64,000 bases of DNA from Actinomycetes bacterium (GCA_029778715.1 JAKOPT010000045.1:1-64000), one strand, 5' to 3'; shown: positions 16,215-25,227, numbered from the stretch's first letter. A program made the numbers and translations. Notes: generated by a model from the letters alone, not told the origin.

Positions 16215-16640
16215 TCAGTCATCCAGAAGCGAACGCAGAGCCTCGAATTCAGCCCGTCGCCGATCCTGACGCGCACGGATAAAGTCAAAAACGTCCGCGG
16301 AGTCCAACCGCGTGTGGGAGCCAACCTTGTGGGCCCCGATTTCCTGTCGCTCAATCATGCGCATCAGGGTGGGTCGGGAAACACCGATCAGGCGTGCAGC
16401 GGTCGAGGTGGTCAACTCGCGCGGCACGGTGCTGACAGCGACGTCTTGTCCGGAGGCAACGGCCTGCAAAACGGCCTGGAGCAGGAGGCCGACCTCCCGA
16501 GGAACCGGCCGATGGGCCTCTTCTCCGCGCTTGACTCCCAGCGAGCCCTCGGGCCCGGCAAGCGTCTCCAAGACATGGTGCGCCTGGGCAGCATCCTTGT
16601 CACTGACGAACACGCGGTGGGCGGCGATGGTGGTAGCCAT
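16215..16640 (-). CDS. Excisionase-type HTH antitoxin
   Basis: 141 residues. Residues ~68-110 form a MerR/excisionase-like helix-turn-helix (TTSTAARLIGVSRPTLMRMI, then EIGAHKVGSHTRL and DVFDFIRARQ). Proteins like this precede PIN toxins and repress the operon. The ATG at 16640 starts MATTIAAHRV; an extension to 16700 has no better ribosome site. The pair reads as antitoxin first, toxin second. Confidence 0.72.
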   Translation of the reverse strand: MATTIAAHRVFVSDKDAAQAHHVLETLAGPEGSLGVKRGEEAHRPVPREVGLLLQAVLQAVASGQDVAVSTVPRELTTSTAARLIGVSRPTLMRMIERQEIGAHKVGSHTRLDSADVFDFIRARQDRRRAEFEALRSLLDD

Positions 16641-17027
16641 GACGACACTCCTTCCGAAATCGTCATTCATGATCGTACGGAGTTTCACTTGTAAGTGCAA
16701 CTCCTATCGCTCTCTGTGGTGTCACCGATCGTGGCGCGCGCCGTGGCGGTCGCGACTGCCGAGGATTCGTTGGCGAAAGATCAGCGCGATGCATCAGGGT
16801 TGCTGCTCGGCGCGTGCCCCATGTTGCTCAACTCCATGGGACTCACCTCACGCTCCGCGGCTGGTGTCTCAAAGTCCACCGCTGGAGCAGCGATCTGCCT
16901 CACGTGCTACCCCGTTGCTTGCCGGCCATCGTGATCGGGTCCGTCCGGGCCACGTTCGACCTATCGGGGATCCGGCGTGGCCTACCGGTTCGTGAACATA
17001 CGGGTATGTGCGGCAGTTGGGAAGTGC
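16641..17027. other. Intergenic region between the PIN pair and the hsdM remnant
   Basis: No convincing gene. Codon pattern and composition are irregular, and the GTATGCCG motif is absent, as expected for eroded mobile DNA. Confidence 0.5.
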
Positions 17028-17438
17028 CTACCCCGTCGGTCGGCCAAGCTGCTCCTCCAAGGCGGTCGCGACTGCTTCGAACTCCTCAAGCGCTGCGGTG
17101 AGGTCTTCGACGATCTCACGCGCTAGGACATGCGGTGACGGCAGGTTGTCGAGGTCCTCGAGGGACTCGTCACGCAGCCAAGTGATGACGAGGTTCGCCT
17201 TGTCACGGGCAGTGATCTCGTCGTAGGTGAACGGCTTCCAGCGGTCGCTGTCCTCCCGCTCGCCTCGTCTTCCCGGCTTGTATGCCGTGACGAAGTCCTC
17301 GAGATCGGTTCGCCGCAGTGGGTTCTGCTTGAGGGTGAAGTGCCTGTTCGTCCGTACGTCGTAGACCCACAGTCGCTCAGTCCACGGCTCTCCGGGACGG
17401 GCGGCCTTCTTGTCGAAGAAGAGCACGTTCTTGTCGAG
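17028..17438 (-). pseudogene. C-terminal remnant of a type I restriction methylase subunit (hsdM)
   Basis: About 136 codons match the C-terminal tail of HsdM: NVLFFDKKAARPGEPWTERLW, VYDVRTNRHFTLKQNPLRR, DLEDFVTAYKPG, DRWKPFTYDEI and a closing coiled coil (EDLTAALEEFEAVATALEEQL). The N-terminal recognition and the catalytic SAM-binding domain are missing, and no hsdS or hsdR follows. The 5' end runs out of frame into the 3' end of the Fic gene, so this is a deletion scar from a lost type I system. Confidence 0.8.
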
Positions 17439-18588
17439 CCGTCTTGGTGATCTCGTCGATGAGCCAGGGATAGGGATCATCAAGCGGCTTGCGCTGGTGC
17501 CGAGTCTCGTTGCGCACGGCCAGCAGTCGGCCCGAGGCGGTGTAGAAGCGTCCCCGGGTCGCGCCGTGGGCGACCAGCAGTCCGGCGTCCACCAGGGACT
17601 TGAGGTCGCGGGTGGCCGTCCGCTCCTCGATGCCCGACCGCTTGACGTAGGTCGGTCGCCGTACCCGCAGCCCACGAGCGGAGTCGAACAACGGGTCGAA
17701 GGTTCGCTCTGGCAGGCCAGCCTCCCTGATCAGGTCGAGCACATGCGCCCCGATGAGGTCCGCCTCTTCGATCCGTCGCCGCAAGGTCTGGGCCTGCATG
17801 TGATGGGCCCGCAGGTTGAACTTGAGCCAAGCATGCGCGTCGTTGTGCGGGCTCCAGTGGCCGCGGCCGGTTGCGCTGAGGACGTTGTAGTAGTCCACGG
17901 TGTTGCGACCGAGCCATTCCTCGATGCTCGCGAACTCCGGCTCCAAGACGCGGTCCTGGGCGAGGAGCAGGGTCTGCACGGCGCGCGCCATCCGTCCATT
18001 GCCGTCGTGGAAGGGGTGGATCATGACCAGGTTGAGATGCGCCATCGCTGCGCGCACCATCGCGTCGTCGTGCGCCAGGGCCTCACTGCTTGGTGACTCG
18101 ACGAGTTCGTCGACGAGCGCCGGCACGCGGTCGGAGTCCGGCCCCTCATACATGACCCTGCCGTCGGACTCGCGCATGACATACACGGCCCGGTCGCGAT
18201 ATCGGCCGGGCCTCTTCGTGAGGTCGTGTTCGAGGAGCATGAAATGCAGCGACCGCAACGTCTGGGCATCGAGTTGGAAAGCGGGGTCACCACTCATCTG
18301 CACGATGTACGTCAGCACCCTGCGGTACCCGACGATCTCGACCCAGGTCCGCTCGTCCGCACTCAAAGGCTGCTCGTCATCGACCGCCGCGAGGGCATCG
18401 TCGTCCGTGACGGTATAGCCCTCGATGGTGTTGGACCCTTGGATCGCGAGAGCCTGAGTCGTGCGGCGCAGGCCACCGAGCCAACGCCTGGGCGCGCGAA
18501 GTCGCCCGCCCAGGCGCGCGCGCATCTCGTGGACCTCGTCGAGGACCGCCCTGTCTTCCAAGTCCGGCTCGGGTACGGCGTAGAGCAT
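17377..18588 (-). CDS. Fic-domain AMP-transferase
   Basis: 403 residues. The catalytic motif HPFHDGNGRMAR (191-202) is intact. An N-terminal inhibitory-type motif S-x-x-x-E-G is present in GSNTIEGYTV (~52-57), typical of self-inhibited class II Fic proteins. The C-terminal third carries a winged helix (KRSGIEERTATRDLKSLVDAGLL). It transfers AMP to a target protein; the target is unknown. The last ~25 residues (TKTARQERALLRQEG...) come from reading the hsdM remnant in another frame, so the native C terminus was probably lost at a deletion junction near 17440. Confidence 0.85.
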   Translation of the reverse strand: MLYAVPEPDLEDRAVLDEVHEMRARLGGRLRAPRRWLGGLRRTTQALAIQGSNTIEGYTVTDDDALAAVDDEQPLSADERTWVEIVGYRRVLTYIVQMSGDPAFQLDAQTLRSLHFMLLEHDLTKRPGRYRDRAVYVMRESDGRVMYEGPDSDRVPALVDELVESPSSEALAHDDAMVRAAMAHLNLVMIHPFHDGNGRMARAVQTLLLAQDRVLEPEFASIEEWLGRNTVDYYNVLSATGRGHWSPHNDAHAWLKFNLRAHHMQAQTLRRRIEEADLIGAHVLDLIREAGLPERTFDPLFDSARGLRVRRPTYVKRSGIEERTATRDLKSLVDAGLLVAHGATRGRFYTASGRLLAVRNETRHQRKPLDDPYPWLIDEITKTARQERALLRQEGRPSRRAVD

Positions 18589-18595
18589 GGGCGCA

Positions 18596-18622
18596 TGTCC
18601 TTATGTCGTAATGATTAGGACA
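18596..18622 (-). promoter_or_regulatory. Candidate operator upstream of the Fic gene
   Basis: TGTCCT (18596-18601) and AGGACA (18617-18622) are inverted repeats, with a nearby second AATGATTAAGACA. They sit 8-34 nt upstream of the Fic start, suiting autoregulation by its winged helix. Inferred from symmetry only. Confidence 0.35.
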
Positions 18623-18920
18623 CGCAATGCTACGCCAGTCGACTCCCTGGCGCAATGATTAAGACATAGAGACAGTCTTCCTAAACGTCCAGGCCTCGTC
18701 ACACCGACCCGCCTGGACGTCGGTGCGGTCACGCCCACCGGGTCGTGGCTGGCCCACCCAGCATCTCCGGGGTCAAGTTCGTAGCCGTGGCGTACGGCTA
18801 CAGACTTGACTCTTCACTCCGAAGAGCAGGGCTATTCCAGCCCTTGCTGCATGAGTTCAGTGGAAGACTTTCCGGTTCCAGAATCCTGCGGTGCCGTGTC
18901 GAAATCCGCCCGTGAGACTT

Positions 18921-18982
18921 CAATCTGCCTCACGGCGTCTCTTAGTCTCCAGCGGGTTCCAAGAAAACACCCGCCGTTGACA
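18921..18982 (-). repeat. Direct repeat A flanking the 7.1-kb island
   Basis: Shares CAATCTGYCTCACGSCGTCTC, CCAAGA and a closing CACCCGCCGTTGACA with the sequence at 26074-26131, in the same orientation. On the minus strand it begins TGTCAACGGCGGGTG, which resembles an IS or integration-element end. The copies have diverged internally. Confidence 0.5.
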
Positions 18983-19069
18983 ATGTCACGAGTGACTGAA
19001 TGTGAGACGCAAGACTTGTCTGTGCTGGGTTATGAGACGCACTCAACTGAGAGATTCGGCACGAGGCAT

Positions 19070-20257
19070 TCAGAGGACCCCGGCTGCCACTCGATCACCG
19101 TCGGCCTCAATCGATCCTGGAGGGAACTTGACCGGCATACTGACCACGCTTGATCGAGGCGACAGGACGAGTACGGCCTCCTTCAACTTCTTGCGTCCGC
19201 CCCGGGGGCCCGAACCGCTCCGGCCCCCAAGGGTGCTATGCACAGAATCGACATAATGCGCCCGCACGATCCAATCATCTTCCGTCATGGCAATTATGTC
19301 GTTAGCGCTAAGCCCGTTGCTCGCATCAGCGTTGGGAAAGGTGATTATCGCTCGACATCCGCACTGGCGTAGGCCCGCTACTAGCTTTTTCATCGCTGCA
19401 GGAGCCTTAGACTTCATGCTGAATTCCGACGTCTCCCTACGTGTCCTTGCCGGAGCCCTCCCCTTGCCGCCGACTTCGTCCCAACCGCCGCGCGCAATGC
19501 CTTCAAGGACGTGATAGAAGCGACTGTACTGAACTGCGGAATAGGGTGGGTCACAGAACACTAGGTCGCCTTCTTGAAGGGTCTCCACAACGGATTGAGC
19601 GTCTCCTACCCGGGCCTCTCCCCTGACGGCAGCGAATGCCGGAGCGATCTGCTCCACCGCGATTCGGGCGGACTCGCTGACATCACGAGTCCACGCCTGA
19701 CGGATGTACGGCAAGAGAGTTGCTGTGGGTTGGAAGGGCTGAGCGGTATGCCCGGGGGCCGCGGCGCATGCGCTCGCGGCTTGCAGTAGCGCCGCCAGCG
19801 CTACGGTCCGCAAGGCACCTGACGCGGGAAGAGCGGCGTAGAGCGAGTCGAGCGTCTGAGCTTGGCTCAGTGAGAAGTAGTGTCCCCCATAGTGACGGGT
19901 AATGAACCCCTCCGGCTCCGCAGCTGCGGCTACCCGCGCAGCATGTACGAGGTCCGCAGTCACCGGGATGGGCTCATGCCCAGCGAGGGTCGCGACGGGC
20001 GTCGCCAGCCAGCCGGTTAGTGCAGGGTCGCCCACTAATGAGCAGGTCCGCTCGATGACCGCCGAAGCAAACACGCGGGCATACTCTTGGAGGTCAACGC
20101 TCAGGATAGGCAGTTTTAGGTGCTGAGCGGCAAAGTGCGCGACCGCGCCGGAACCCCCGAACAGGTCGACAAAGCGACTCGCCGAGTCAGCCTCGCTGAG
20201 GAGAATCTCCCCTAGCCTCCCGCCCAGCAGTGCCGTCTTGCCCCCCATGTACTTCAT
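19070..20257 (-). CDS. D12-class DNA N6-adenine methyltransferase
   Basis: 395 residues. MKYMGGKTALLG at the N terminus and FVDLFGGSGAVAHF (~29-42) bind S-adenosylmethionine; DPPYSAVQYSRFYHV (DPPY at 236-239) is the catalytic motif IV. The order is the Dam/alpha class. It is longer than Dam (~270) because of a ~100-residue insert between the two motifs. It methylates adenine in an unknown sequence. The ATG at 20257 overlaps the preceding gene's stop by 4 nt. It is the last gene of a three-gene operon behind a DGQHR protein. Confidence 0.87.
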   Translation of the reverse strand: MKYMGGKTALLGGRLGEILLSEADSASRFVDLFGGSGAVAHFAAQHLKLPILSVDLQEYARVFASAVIERTCSLVGDPALTGWLATPVATLAGHEPIPVTADLVHAARVAAAAEPEGFITRHYGGHYFSLSQAQTLDSLYAALPASGALRTVALAALLQAASACAAAPGHTAQPFQPTATLLPYIRQAWTRDVSESARIAVEQIAPAFAAVRGEARVGDAQSVVETLQEGDLVFCDPPYSAVQYSRFYHVLEGIARGGWDEVGGKGRAPARTRRETSEFSMKSKAPAAMKKLVAGLRQCGCRAIITFPNADASNGLSANDIIAMTEDDWIVRAHYVDSVHSTLGGRSGSGPRGGRKKLKEAVLVLSPRSSVVSMPVKFPPGSIEADGDRVAAGVL

Positions 20258-21585
20258 GCGAAACTCCAAGCCACGACACGGTCTACCTGGCCAAGCAGCC
20301 CAACACCATCGGCAAGATCCGTGACGAGCGTCCGAAGACTCGTAGCCTGAGACGACTCCAACACTTCCCGAGGAAGGTCGAGGTCGTTGAACAGATCTGT
20401 GGCTGGTTCAGGCAAAGGAACGCCCCCAATGTGCCCACGCGAAAGGGCAAAGGCTGCCGTCCACGCCGACACGTCGCTCACGGCTTTGCCTGCGTCATTC
20501 AGTATGCCGAGACAGAGTCCGGTCGCGAGCCTCGTCAGCACAGTGGCGCGCGAGATCATCGGACGGATGAAGTCGGCAGCATCCCTGATTCCGGAAGTGT
20601 CAGAGAAGGTATCCCCAAGGATCGCTCGGAAGGCAATTCCTGTCGGCTCGCTACGAAGCACGTCCCTGAGGGCGGATGGATTCAATGAGGCCGGAGTCAG
20701 TGAATCGATCCAGTCAACCCATCCAGCCCAATCCACCTGCTCCATACAGGGGTTGTCGTCGTCCGCACTCAAGTTCTGAGCCGAGTATTGTCGTAAGAGC
20801 ACGTTGGCCAAGATCGAGCGATCGATTCCTGGAAAGTCTCCCCCAGACATGGGTTCGAGCTCCGCCCAAAGACCCGACAAGGTGCGCCTTACCGTGTCTA
20901 CGCCAAGCGTTGGCGCCGTTAACGTGGTGGGCTCGTAACTTGCCAAATTGCGTCGCTCGCGATCCTCCACGAAAGAGCGGAGGTCAAACGCGAGCCCCGA
21001 GAGCATGTCTTCCATGACGGCGTTGACGCCGCCCGGTATGGCGCTGACCCATACTCGGAGAGAGTGTCCTCCCGGAGCGACGATACTGGCGACCGTCGAA
21101 AGAGCGCCCACGTGCCTAAACCACTCGTCTACGAGTCGCCATGCTGCCTGGTGCGTCGGTTCGCGACTGACTGTCGTCAAGGTGGCGGCGCTACCGAGAA
21201 CGAAGCTGAAGCCATTGCCAACGAACACCCCCTCTGCTGCGAGAAGGCTCTTTGCCGCCCTGAGCTCCGCGTAGTAAGCGAGATGAACAGAGGCATGGAC
21301 GTCCCCCTTGAGAAGGGCATCTGCTGCGCGACCAACGTAACTCCAAGCATCAGCACAATGGGCAAAGGCGGACGCGGCTACGTATTCGGTGACATCGCTG
21401 TAGGCGACGCTCTCTGCCTTGCAGTCGTCCACAACCCTCTTCGACCCCCCAAGCAAGTAGGGGTTCGCCGTCGGAAGCCACGTGCCGTCAGGCGATACGC
21501 TGAGAGCGCTCAAGGCGCTGACTACTTGTGCCCGCGCTCCTGGGAGGTTCAGAGATGCCAGAGTCGCCGGCCGGACCGAAGCCAC
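20254..21585 (-). CDS. Unknown protein with HEPN-like helical region, island operon
   Basis: 443 residues, no family recognised with confidence. Residues ~68-115 (FAHCADAWSYVGRAADALL, then HASVHLAYYAELRAAKSLL) resemble HEPN-type helices found in many RNases and defence proteins, but a clear RX4-6H catalytic motif is not seen. The rest is mixed helical, with acidic Asp-rich patches and aromatic residues (DWAGWVDWIDSL). Its GTG overlaps the upstream DGQHR gene's TAG by one base, and its stop overlaps the methyltransferase start by 4 nt, so the three proteins are probably made together in fixed ratio. It may be an effector or a specificity factor; this is inference. Confidence 0.75.
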   Translation of the reverse strand: MASVRPATLASLNLPGARAQVVSALSALSVSPDGTWLPTANPYLLGGSKRVVDDCKAESVAYSDVTEYVAASAFAHCADAWSYVGRAADALLKGDVHASVHLAYYAELRAAKSLLAAEGVFVGNGFSFVLGSAATLTTVSREPTHQAAWRLVDEWFRHVGALSTVASIVAPGGHSLRVWVSAIPGGVNAVMEDMLSGLAFDLRSFVEDRERRNLASYEPTTLTAPTLGVDTVRRTLSGLWAELEPMSGGDFPGIDRSILANVLLRQYSAQNLSADDDNPCMEQVDWAGWVDWIDSLTPASLNPSALRDVLRSEPTGIAFRAILGDTFSDTSGIRDAADFIRPMISRATVLTRLATGLCLGILNDAGKAVSDVSAWTAAFALSRGHIGGVPLPEPATDLFNDLDLPREVLESSQATSLRTLVTDLADGVGLLGQVDRVVAWSFA

Positions 21586-23099
21586 TAGGTCCGACTCTGC
21601 AAGTCACTCGCCGCTCTCGCAACATCCTCGCTGCCCGCTTCAGTTAGGTGCGCCACGAGCTGCTGTCGGAGTTCCTTGTACCCACCGCTTCCACGGAGCG
21701 CGGCTTTGGCCAGACGCTCACTCTCCTCGATGCCGGGAAAACTACTTGTCCGCCAGTCGTATGTTGCCAGACCGTCCGCAATCTCCTTAAGGAAGTTTGT
21801 TATTTCAGTCGGGATCGTCTTCGCCACTTCGCTAATGCTTGCAGGCGAGATGTCGGCACTGGCACTCAGGTCTCTCCACGTCGCGAGGCCTAGTGGCCGC
21901 GAACGAAGATAGGCTAGGTCGTTGATTACATGCTGGAATCCGCGGACCCCTTGATCGGTGGCGAGAAGGCTGTAAGTGCCGCTAAATGCAGGGTCGCCGC
22001 TCATTCCGTCGAACTGCGCCTGTGCCTGACGCGCGTCTTCCGCCCAGTCCGCGTTGGTGGACTTCACCGCTTCCGCAAGAAGCCTCCACGCTGTCACAAG
22101 AAAGGCGGCTTGCTGGAGCCGCGACCATGCAAGTCCGTCGTTCTGGTTCGGCGTCCCTCCGAAGACGCCACCCAGACTCTGCCGGCCTGATGGTTTCCAC
22201 GGTTTGACCATGCTTGCGATCAGGCTCCGCACAAACGCGGCCTGGGTGACGGGCCCGCTCTCCTTTCGAGGACCGCCGAGCATATTGATGCGCCTGTACC
22301 ACGGGCTCTCAGGGGTCGACCATAGTGCCTCAGTGAGCTCCTGAGCCCTGCTTTCCCGATACACGAGGATGCGATCGCCGCTATCAAGCCAATCCTGCTC
22401 ACGAAGGAGCGGGTAGAGGTCGAACGCAAGCGAGGCGTTGATCTTCTTGGGCTTGATGTTAATGGTCCAGAACAGGTACGCCTGCCACGATATGTCAAGG
22501 CCATGGAAGGCAACCACCGGAAGTTCGAAGTCGGCGACGCTGGGGTCGTCGTCGTTGAACGCGAAGAGTCGATGCTGTCCGTCAATCACCTCAATTGGCG
22601 GCAGTACCTCGTCGATCTTTTCCGGCAGATTCAGCCCTGCGAACGTCGCATTCGGGTGATCGGTCACAATTATAACATGGTCTGCGTCTATTGTCCGGCC
22701 GTTGCGCTCGTCTCCTGCCCTAAGAATGTTGACCACCACAGCGGTAGGAAGCCACCCGGGTTTGCGTAGTCCGCCGTTCGCGGCGTTTTGCCGTTGAGCG
22801 TCGCTCAGTCCTGACCTGGGATAGCCCTCGACGACATACCGTCTGATCTCAGCGCTGCGCTCCGGATCGTGACGCCGCTGAATGCCAAGATCTTCGGCGC
22901 GAGCCGTCACGTCAGACGCGTCTCGCCGGTAAATTGCAGAAAGTTCTCGAAGGCGCGCGGCCGACAGCGAGAAGAGGTAGAAGTGCGGCTCAGGCTTTGC
23001 TTGATTTTGTTGAGGATCGAAGTTCACGAGCTCCCACTCCGGGAGCCACTGCTTCACGCGGAGAGCAGGTACGGTGACACAGTTGGCGGGCGTGGTCAT
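21585..23099 (-). CDS. DGQHR-domain protein (DndB-like)
   Basis: 504 residues. IEVIDGQHRLFAF carries the DGQHR motif at 173-177, the hallmark of DndB and related proteins found with DNA phosphorothioate or deazaguanine modification and in other islands. A second conserved segment is YLFWTINIKPKKINASLAFDLYPLL. DndB regulates and influences DNA modification. No dndA, C, D or E genes are nearby. The ATG at 23099 follows a strong GGAGG. It opens the operon with the 443-residue protein and the methyltransferase. Confidence 0.82.
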   Translation of the reverse strand: MTTPANCVTVPALRVKQWLPEWELVNFDPQQNQAKPEPHFYLFSLSAARLRELSAIYRRDASDVTARAEDLGIQRRHDPERSAEIRRYVVEGYPRSGLSDAQRQNAANGGLRKPGWLPTAVVVNILRAGDERNGRTIDADHVIIVTDHPNATFAGLNLPEKIDEVLPPIEVIDGQHRLFAFNDDDPSVADFELPVVAFHGLDISWQAYLFWTINIKPKKINASLAFDLYPLLREQDWLDSGDRILVYRESRAQELTEALWSTPESPWYRRINMLGGPRKESGPVTQAAFVRSLIASMVKPWKPSGRQSLGGVFGGTPNQNDGLAWSRLQQAAFLVTAWRLLAEAVKSTNADWAEDARQAQAQFDGMSGDPAFSGTYSLLATDQGVRGFQHVINDLAYLRSRPLGLATWRDLSASADISPASISEVAKTIPTEITNFLKEIADGLATYDWRTSSFPGIEESERLAKAALRGSGGYKELRQQLVAHLTEAGSEDVARAASDLQSRT

Positions 23100-23622
23100 G
23101 GCGGCCTCCTGCTCTGGCTGACGGTTTAGTCCTCCACCCTATCGGCTCCACATCCCGGGTCGACAGACGCCGCCAACGTAGGTGGAGGATCCGACACAGC
23201 GCGACGTGACCCCCGGATGGGATCCCTCACGGTGAGCTTGATCCTTCGACCCTGGTTTGGTTCCAGCAGGGACACCAACTGTTACCACAGTCACCGTCGC
23301 ACGGTGGACGCTGCGCATCTCTCAACGGGTGGACACCGAGCCCACGTACGTGCCCCCGATGCGCGAATCGCGCATCGGGGGACTGCCCGAAGCCTCAACC
23401 GCCAAGCTCTGTGCCGTGGCGAGCAGGACACTCTTGAAACTTCAACGTGCGGCGAACGCGTAGCGAGTCCAGTAGCGCGACTTGTCGGCACGGAAGCCGA
23501 GACTGCGCCCGCGTGCACGCAAGCGCTGGCATCGGTGCTCATGCGGACAAGGATCATCGAGACCACGGCGCGGAGTATGCACTGGTCGAGCCGAGTGGAT
23601 TTGCGTAGGTGCTCCGGCAACG
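23100..23622. other. Gene-free segment upstream of the DGQHR operon
   Basis: About 520 bp without a convincing gene in any frame. It must hold the operon promoter near 23110-23160. A 29-bp palindrome lies at 23353-23381. Confidence 0.5.
23353..23381. repeat. 29-bp palindrome
   Basis: Arms CCCCCGATGCGCGA and TCGCGCATCGGGGG are perfectly complementary around one central A. It could be a regulator site or a hairpin. It lies ~250 bp upstream of the DGQHR start. Confidence 0.6.
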
Positions 23623-23731
23623 CCTAGGGAAGCACTGATCAATAGCGCCTTTCGCGGCAGCAAGTCCGGGTTGGCGCTGGTCAGAGCGATCCCCGTCCGG
23701 CGGATCGCCTATTGATCATCGTTTCCCTAGG
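23623..23731. repeat. 109-bp element with ~24-bp terminal inverted repeats
   Basis: The left end is CCTAGGGAA-N4-TGATCAATAG and the right end is CTATTGATCA-N4-TTCCCTAGG, matching except for the four-base gaps. The interior is ~60 bp with no gene. This is the layout of a miniature inverted-repeat element or a long-stem regulatory RNA. It overlaps the stop codon of the facing gene at 23727. Confidence 0.6.
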
Positions 23732-24215
23732 GCAAGATGGGCTGAGGGATGTCATCCACACCCCAGCCGCGTTGGTCGAGTGCGAGCCCGTCCCGGCCGA
23801 CGAGTCGTCGCTTGATCAACGCGTGTGCACGCCCGTGTCGGCTGAGGCCTTCTTCTATGACCGACTGGAGGGCCGCGGACGGCTGGGTGACCCGGGAGAA
23901 CGTGTTGGCGTTCTGCGAGGCAGTACCAGCCTGGCGCAGCCAGCCCTCGAAGACATCTGCGGCCGATTCTGGGTACTTAGCGTTGACCAGCGGCTCGACA
24001 CTCTCTAGCAGCCGGTCGACGAGGTCGGGGTCACGTGGCGGATTGGCCCATCGGCGCGTTCGGCCCCAGTCTCCGGCGTCGACGGAACCGAGACGGACCG
24101 CGATGCCTATCGCGGATTGCCATGCTCGAAGCGCTTGCAGTGAGGTTCGCTCGACGCCTGCGACATGACTCCGCTTGCCGTTCGCCAGCTCGACCATCTG
24201 GTGGGCTCGTGCCAC
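23727..24215 (-). CDS. Hypothetical protein, possibly 5'-truncated
   Basis: 162 residues. Readable protein-like sequence (GVERTSLQALRAWQSAIGI, DPDLVDRLLESVEPLVNAKYP, ESAADVFEGWLRQAG) with regular helices. No family recognised. The N terminus lacks a good ribosome site and codon use deteriorates upstream of ~24200, so it may be a remnant. Its TAG stop falls within the right arm of the inverted-repeat element. Confidence 0.4.
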   Translation of the reverse strand: MARAHQMVELANGKRSHVAGVERTSLQALRAWQSAIGIAVRLGSVDAGDWGRTRRWANPPRDPDLVDRLLESVEPLVNAKYPESAADVFEGWLRQAGTASQNANTFSRVTQPSAALQSVIEEGLSRHGRAHALIKRRLVGRDGLALDQRGWGVDDIPQPILP

Positions 24216-24410
24216 GCGTGTCGGATCAGCAGGCTGCGTCTGTTGATCTGCTGAGCCTGAGCTTGCGCGCGCTCGTTGTCCGCGTACGACGTCACGTGTA
24301 GTCGGGGTATGGCTTGAGGTGTAGGTCGAGTCGTCCTCTGCTCCCGTTGAGCGGGGTCATCCTTCGGTTCATCCACTGCAAAGTTGATGAGCCCGAAGGG
24401 CGACCTGCTC

Positions 24411-24530
24411 ATGATCGTCGATGAGGGGTCCTGGATGAATGTTCGTCGGTTCCGTGCCCTGCGTGAGCGGGGTGTGCCGTTGGCCGAGATCGCTCGCGAA
24501 TGTCGGTGCGACGGGCGCGCGGTCAACGCG
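24411..24530 (+). pseudogene. N-terminal scrap of an IS21-type transposase (IstA)
   Basis: About 38 codons read MIVDEGSWMNVRRFRALRER, then GVPLAEIARECRCDGRAV, the N-terminal helix-turn-helix typical of IstA. The sequence then loses similarity; no DDE domain and no istB follow. Confidence 0.55.
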
Positions 24531-24632
24531 CCCCACCGGGTCGCCCTCGTGCGAGCCGGCGCCCGCTTCGACAAATGCGCCATCGTCGACCGAGACGACG
24601 ACCAGCGAGGAGGTGACCAACTCGTCTCATGA

Positions 24633-24960
24633 CACACTGATCCACAGGCCCTGGCGATTCCTCCGGACTACGCCTCCGGGTCACCGTCGGGAGCGTCGAA
24701 GATCGCCGCCAGCGTCGCGAGGGCTTCACTGCAACCGCGGGGGAGGCCGAAGTGGCCCCGCTGATTGATCCACGGAACCCGCGAGGGCCCCAATTCGAGG
24801 CCATCCGATTCGGCGGCCGCGCCAAAGGCGCGTTGGCAGTCACCGACCGGCATGCTGGCGGTTCGCTCTCGATCCCACAAGGTCACGATGCCGCAGAGAG
24901 GAAGTCGGTGGGCTCACCGAGGCCTGATCTTCTGAGCAGACGTGCTCTGTAAGCGGCCGC
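24633..24960. other. Segment with at most a gene remnant
   Basis: No confident gene. A minus-strand frame, 24668-24886, ends FDAPDGDPEA and looks partly protein-like (DGLELGPSRVPWINQRGHF), possibly the tail of a lost gene. Confidence 0.35.
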
Positions 24961-25155
24961 TCATGTGGGCGCGAGGACTTCGAGCGACAAGCCAGTGGAG
25001 CCGAGACTGAGTTGCCCGCCCCGCAGGCACAGCACGCCGATGCCAGCCAACGCCACTACACCGATCGTGAGGACAGCAACGTCGCTCCTGAAGGAGAGGG
25101 AGGAGTGCTCGATGAAGGAGGGAGCGGGAGAAGAAGCGGAAGAGTTTCGGTGCAT
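24961..25155 (-). CDS. Small membrane protein divergent from an XRE regulator
   Basis: 64 residues. Polar N terminus (MHRNSSASSPAPSFIEHS), one membrane span at ~30-47 (VAVLTIGVVALAGIGVLCL) and a short Gly/Leu tail. The ATG follows AAGGAG at good spacing, which supports coding. It faces the XRE regulator gene across an AT-rich gap, so the regulator may control it. Size and topology would fit a phage-type or toxin-like membrane peptide; no family match is claimed. Confidence 0.55.
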   Translation of the reverse strand: MHRNSSASSPAPSFIEHSSLSFRSDVAVLTIGVVALAGIGVLCLRGGQLSLGSTGLSLEVLAPT

Positions 25156-25227
25156 TGGGATCTCCTTGGTTGGGGGCCTAACGCTGAGCATCGTATCTCC
25201 TGTTTCTATCTTCTGTCTATAGAGTGA

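Larger units (their letters stand above)
18589..19069. other. Gene-free segment at the left edge of the methyltransferase island
   Basis: About 480 bp with no convincing gene. It holds the operator-like repeat near the Fic start and one copy of a ~60-bp sequence repeated at 26074-26131. Confidence 0.55.

Noticed and set aside
18806-19153. 115-residue gene left of the methyltransferase
   Set aside because: Sequence is not protein-like (Cys/Ser/His-rich with no helices) and overlaps the direct repeat and the methyltransferase 3' end.
21585-23099. Complete Dnd phosphorothioation system
   Set aside because: Only a DndB-like DGQHR protein is present; no dndA, C, D, E or dptFGH genes are visible.
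23623-23731. Integron attC site
   Set aside because: Size and symmetry fit, but the required RYYYAAC/GTTRRRY core sites are absent, and no integron integrase is seen.
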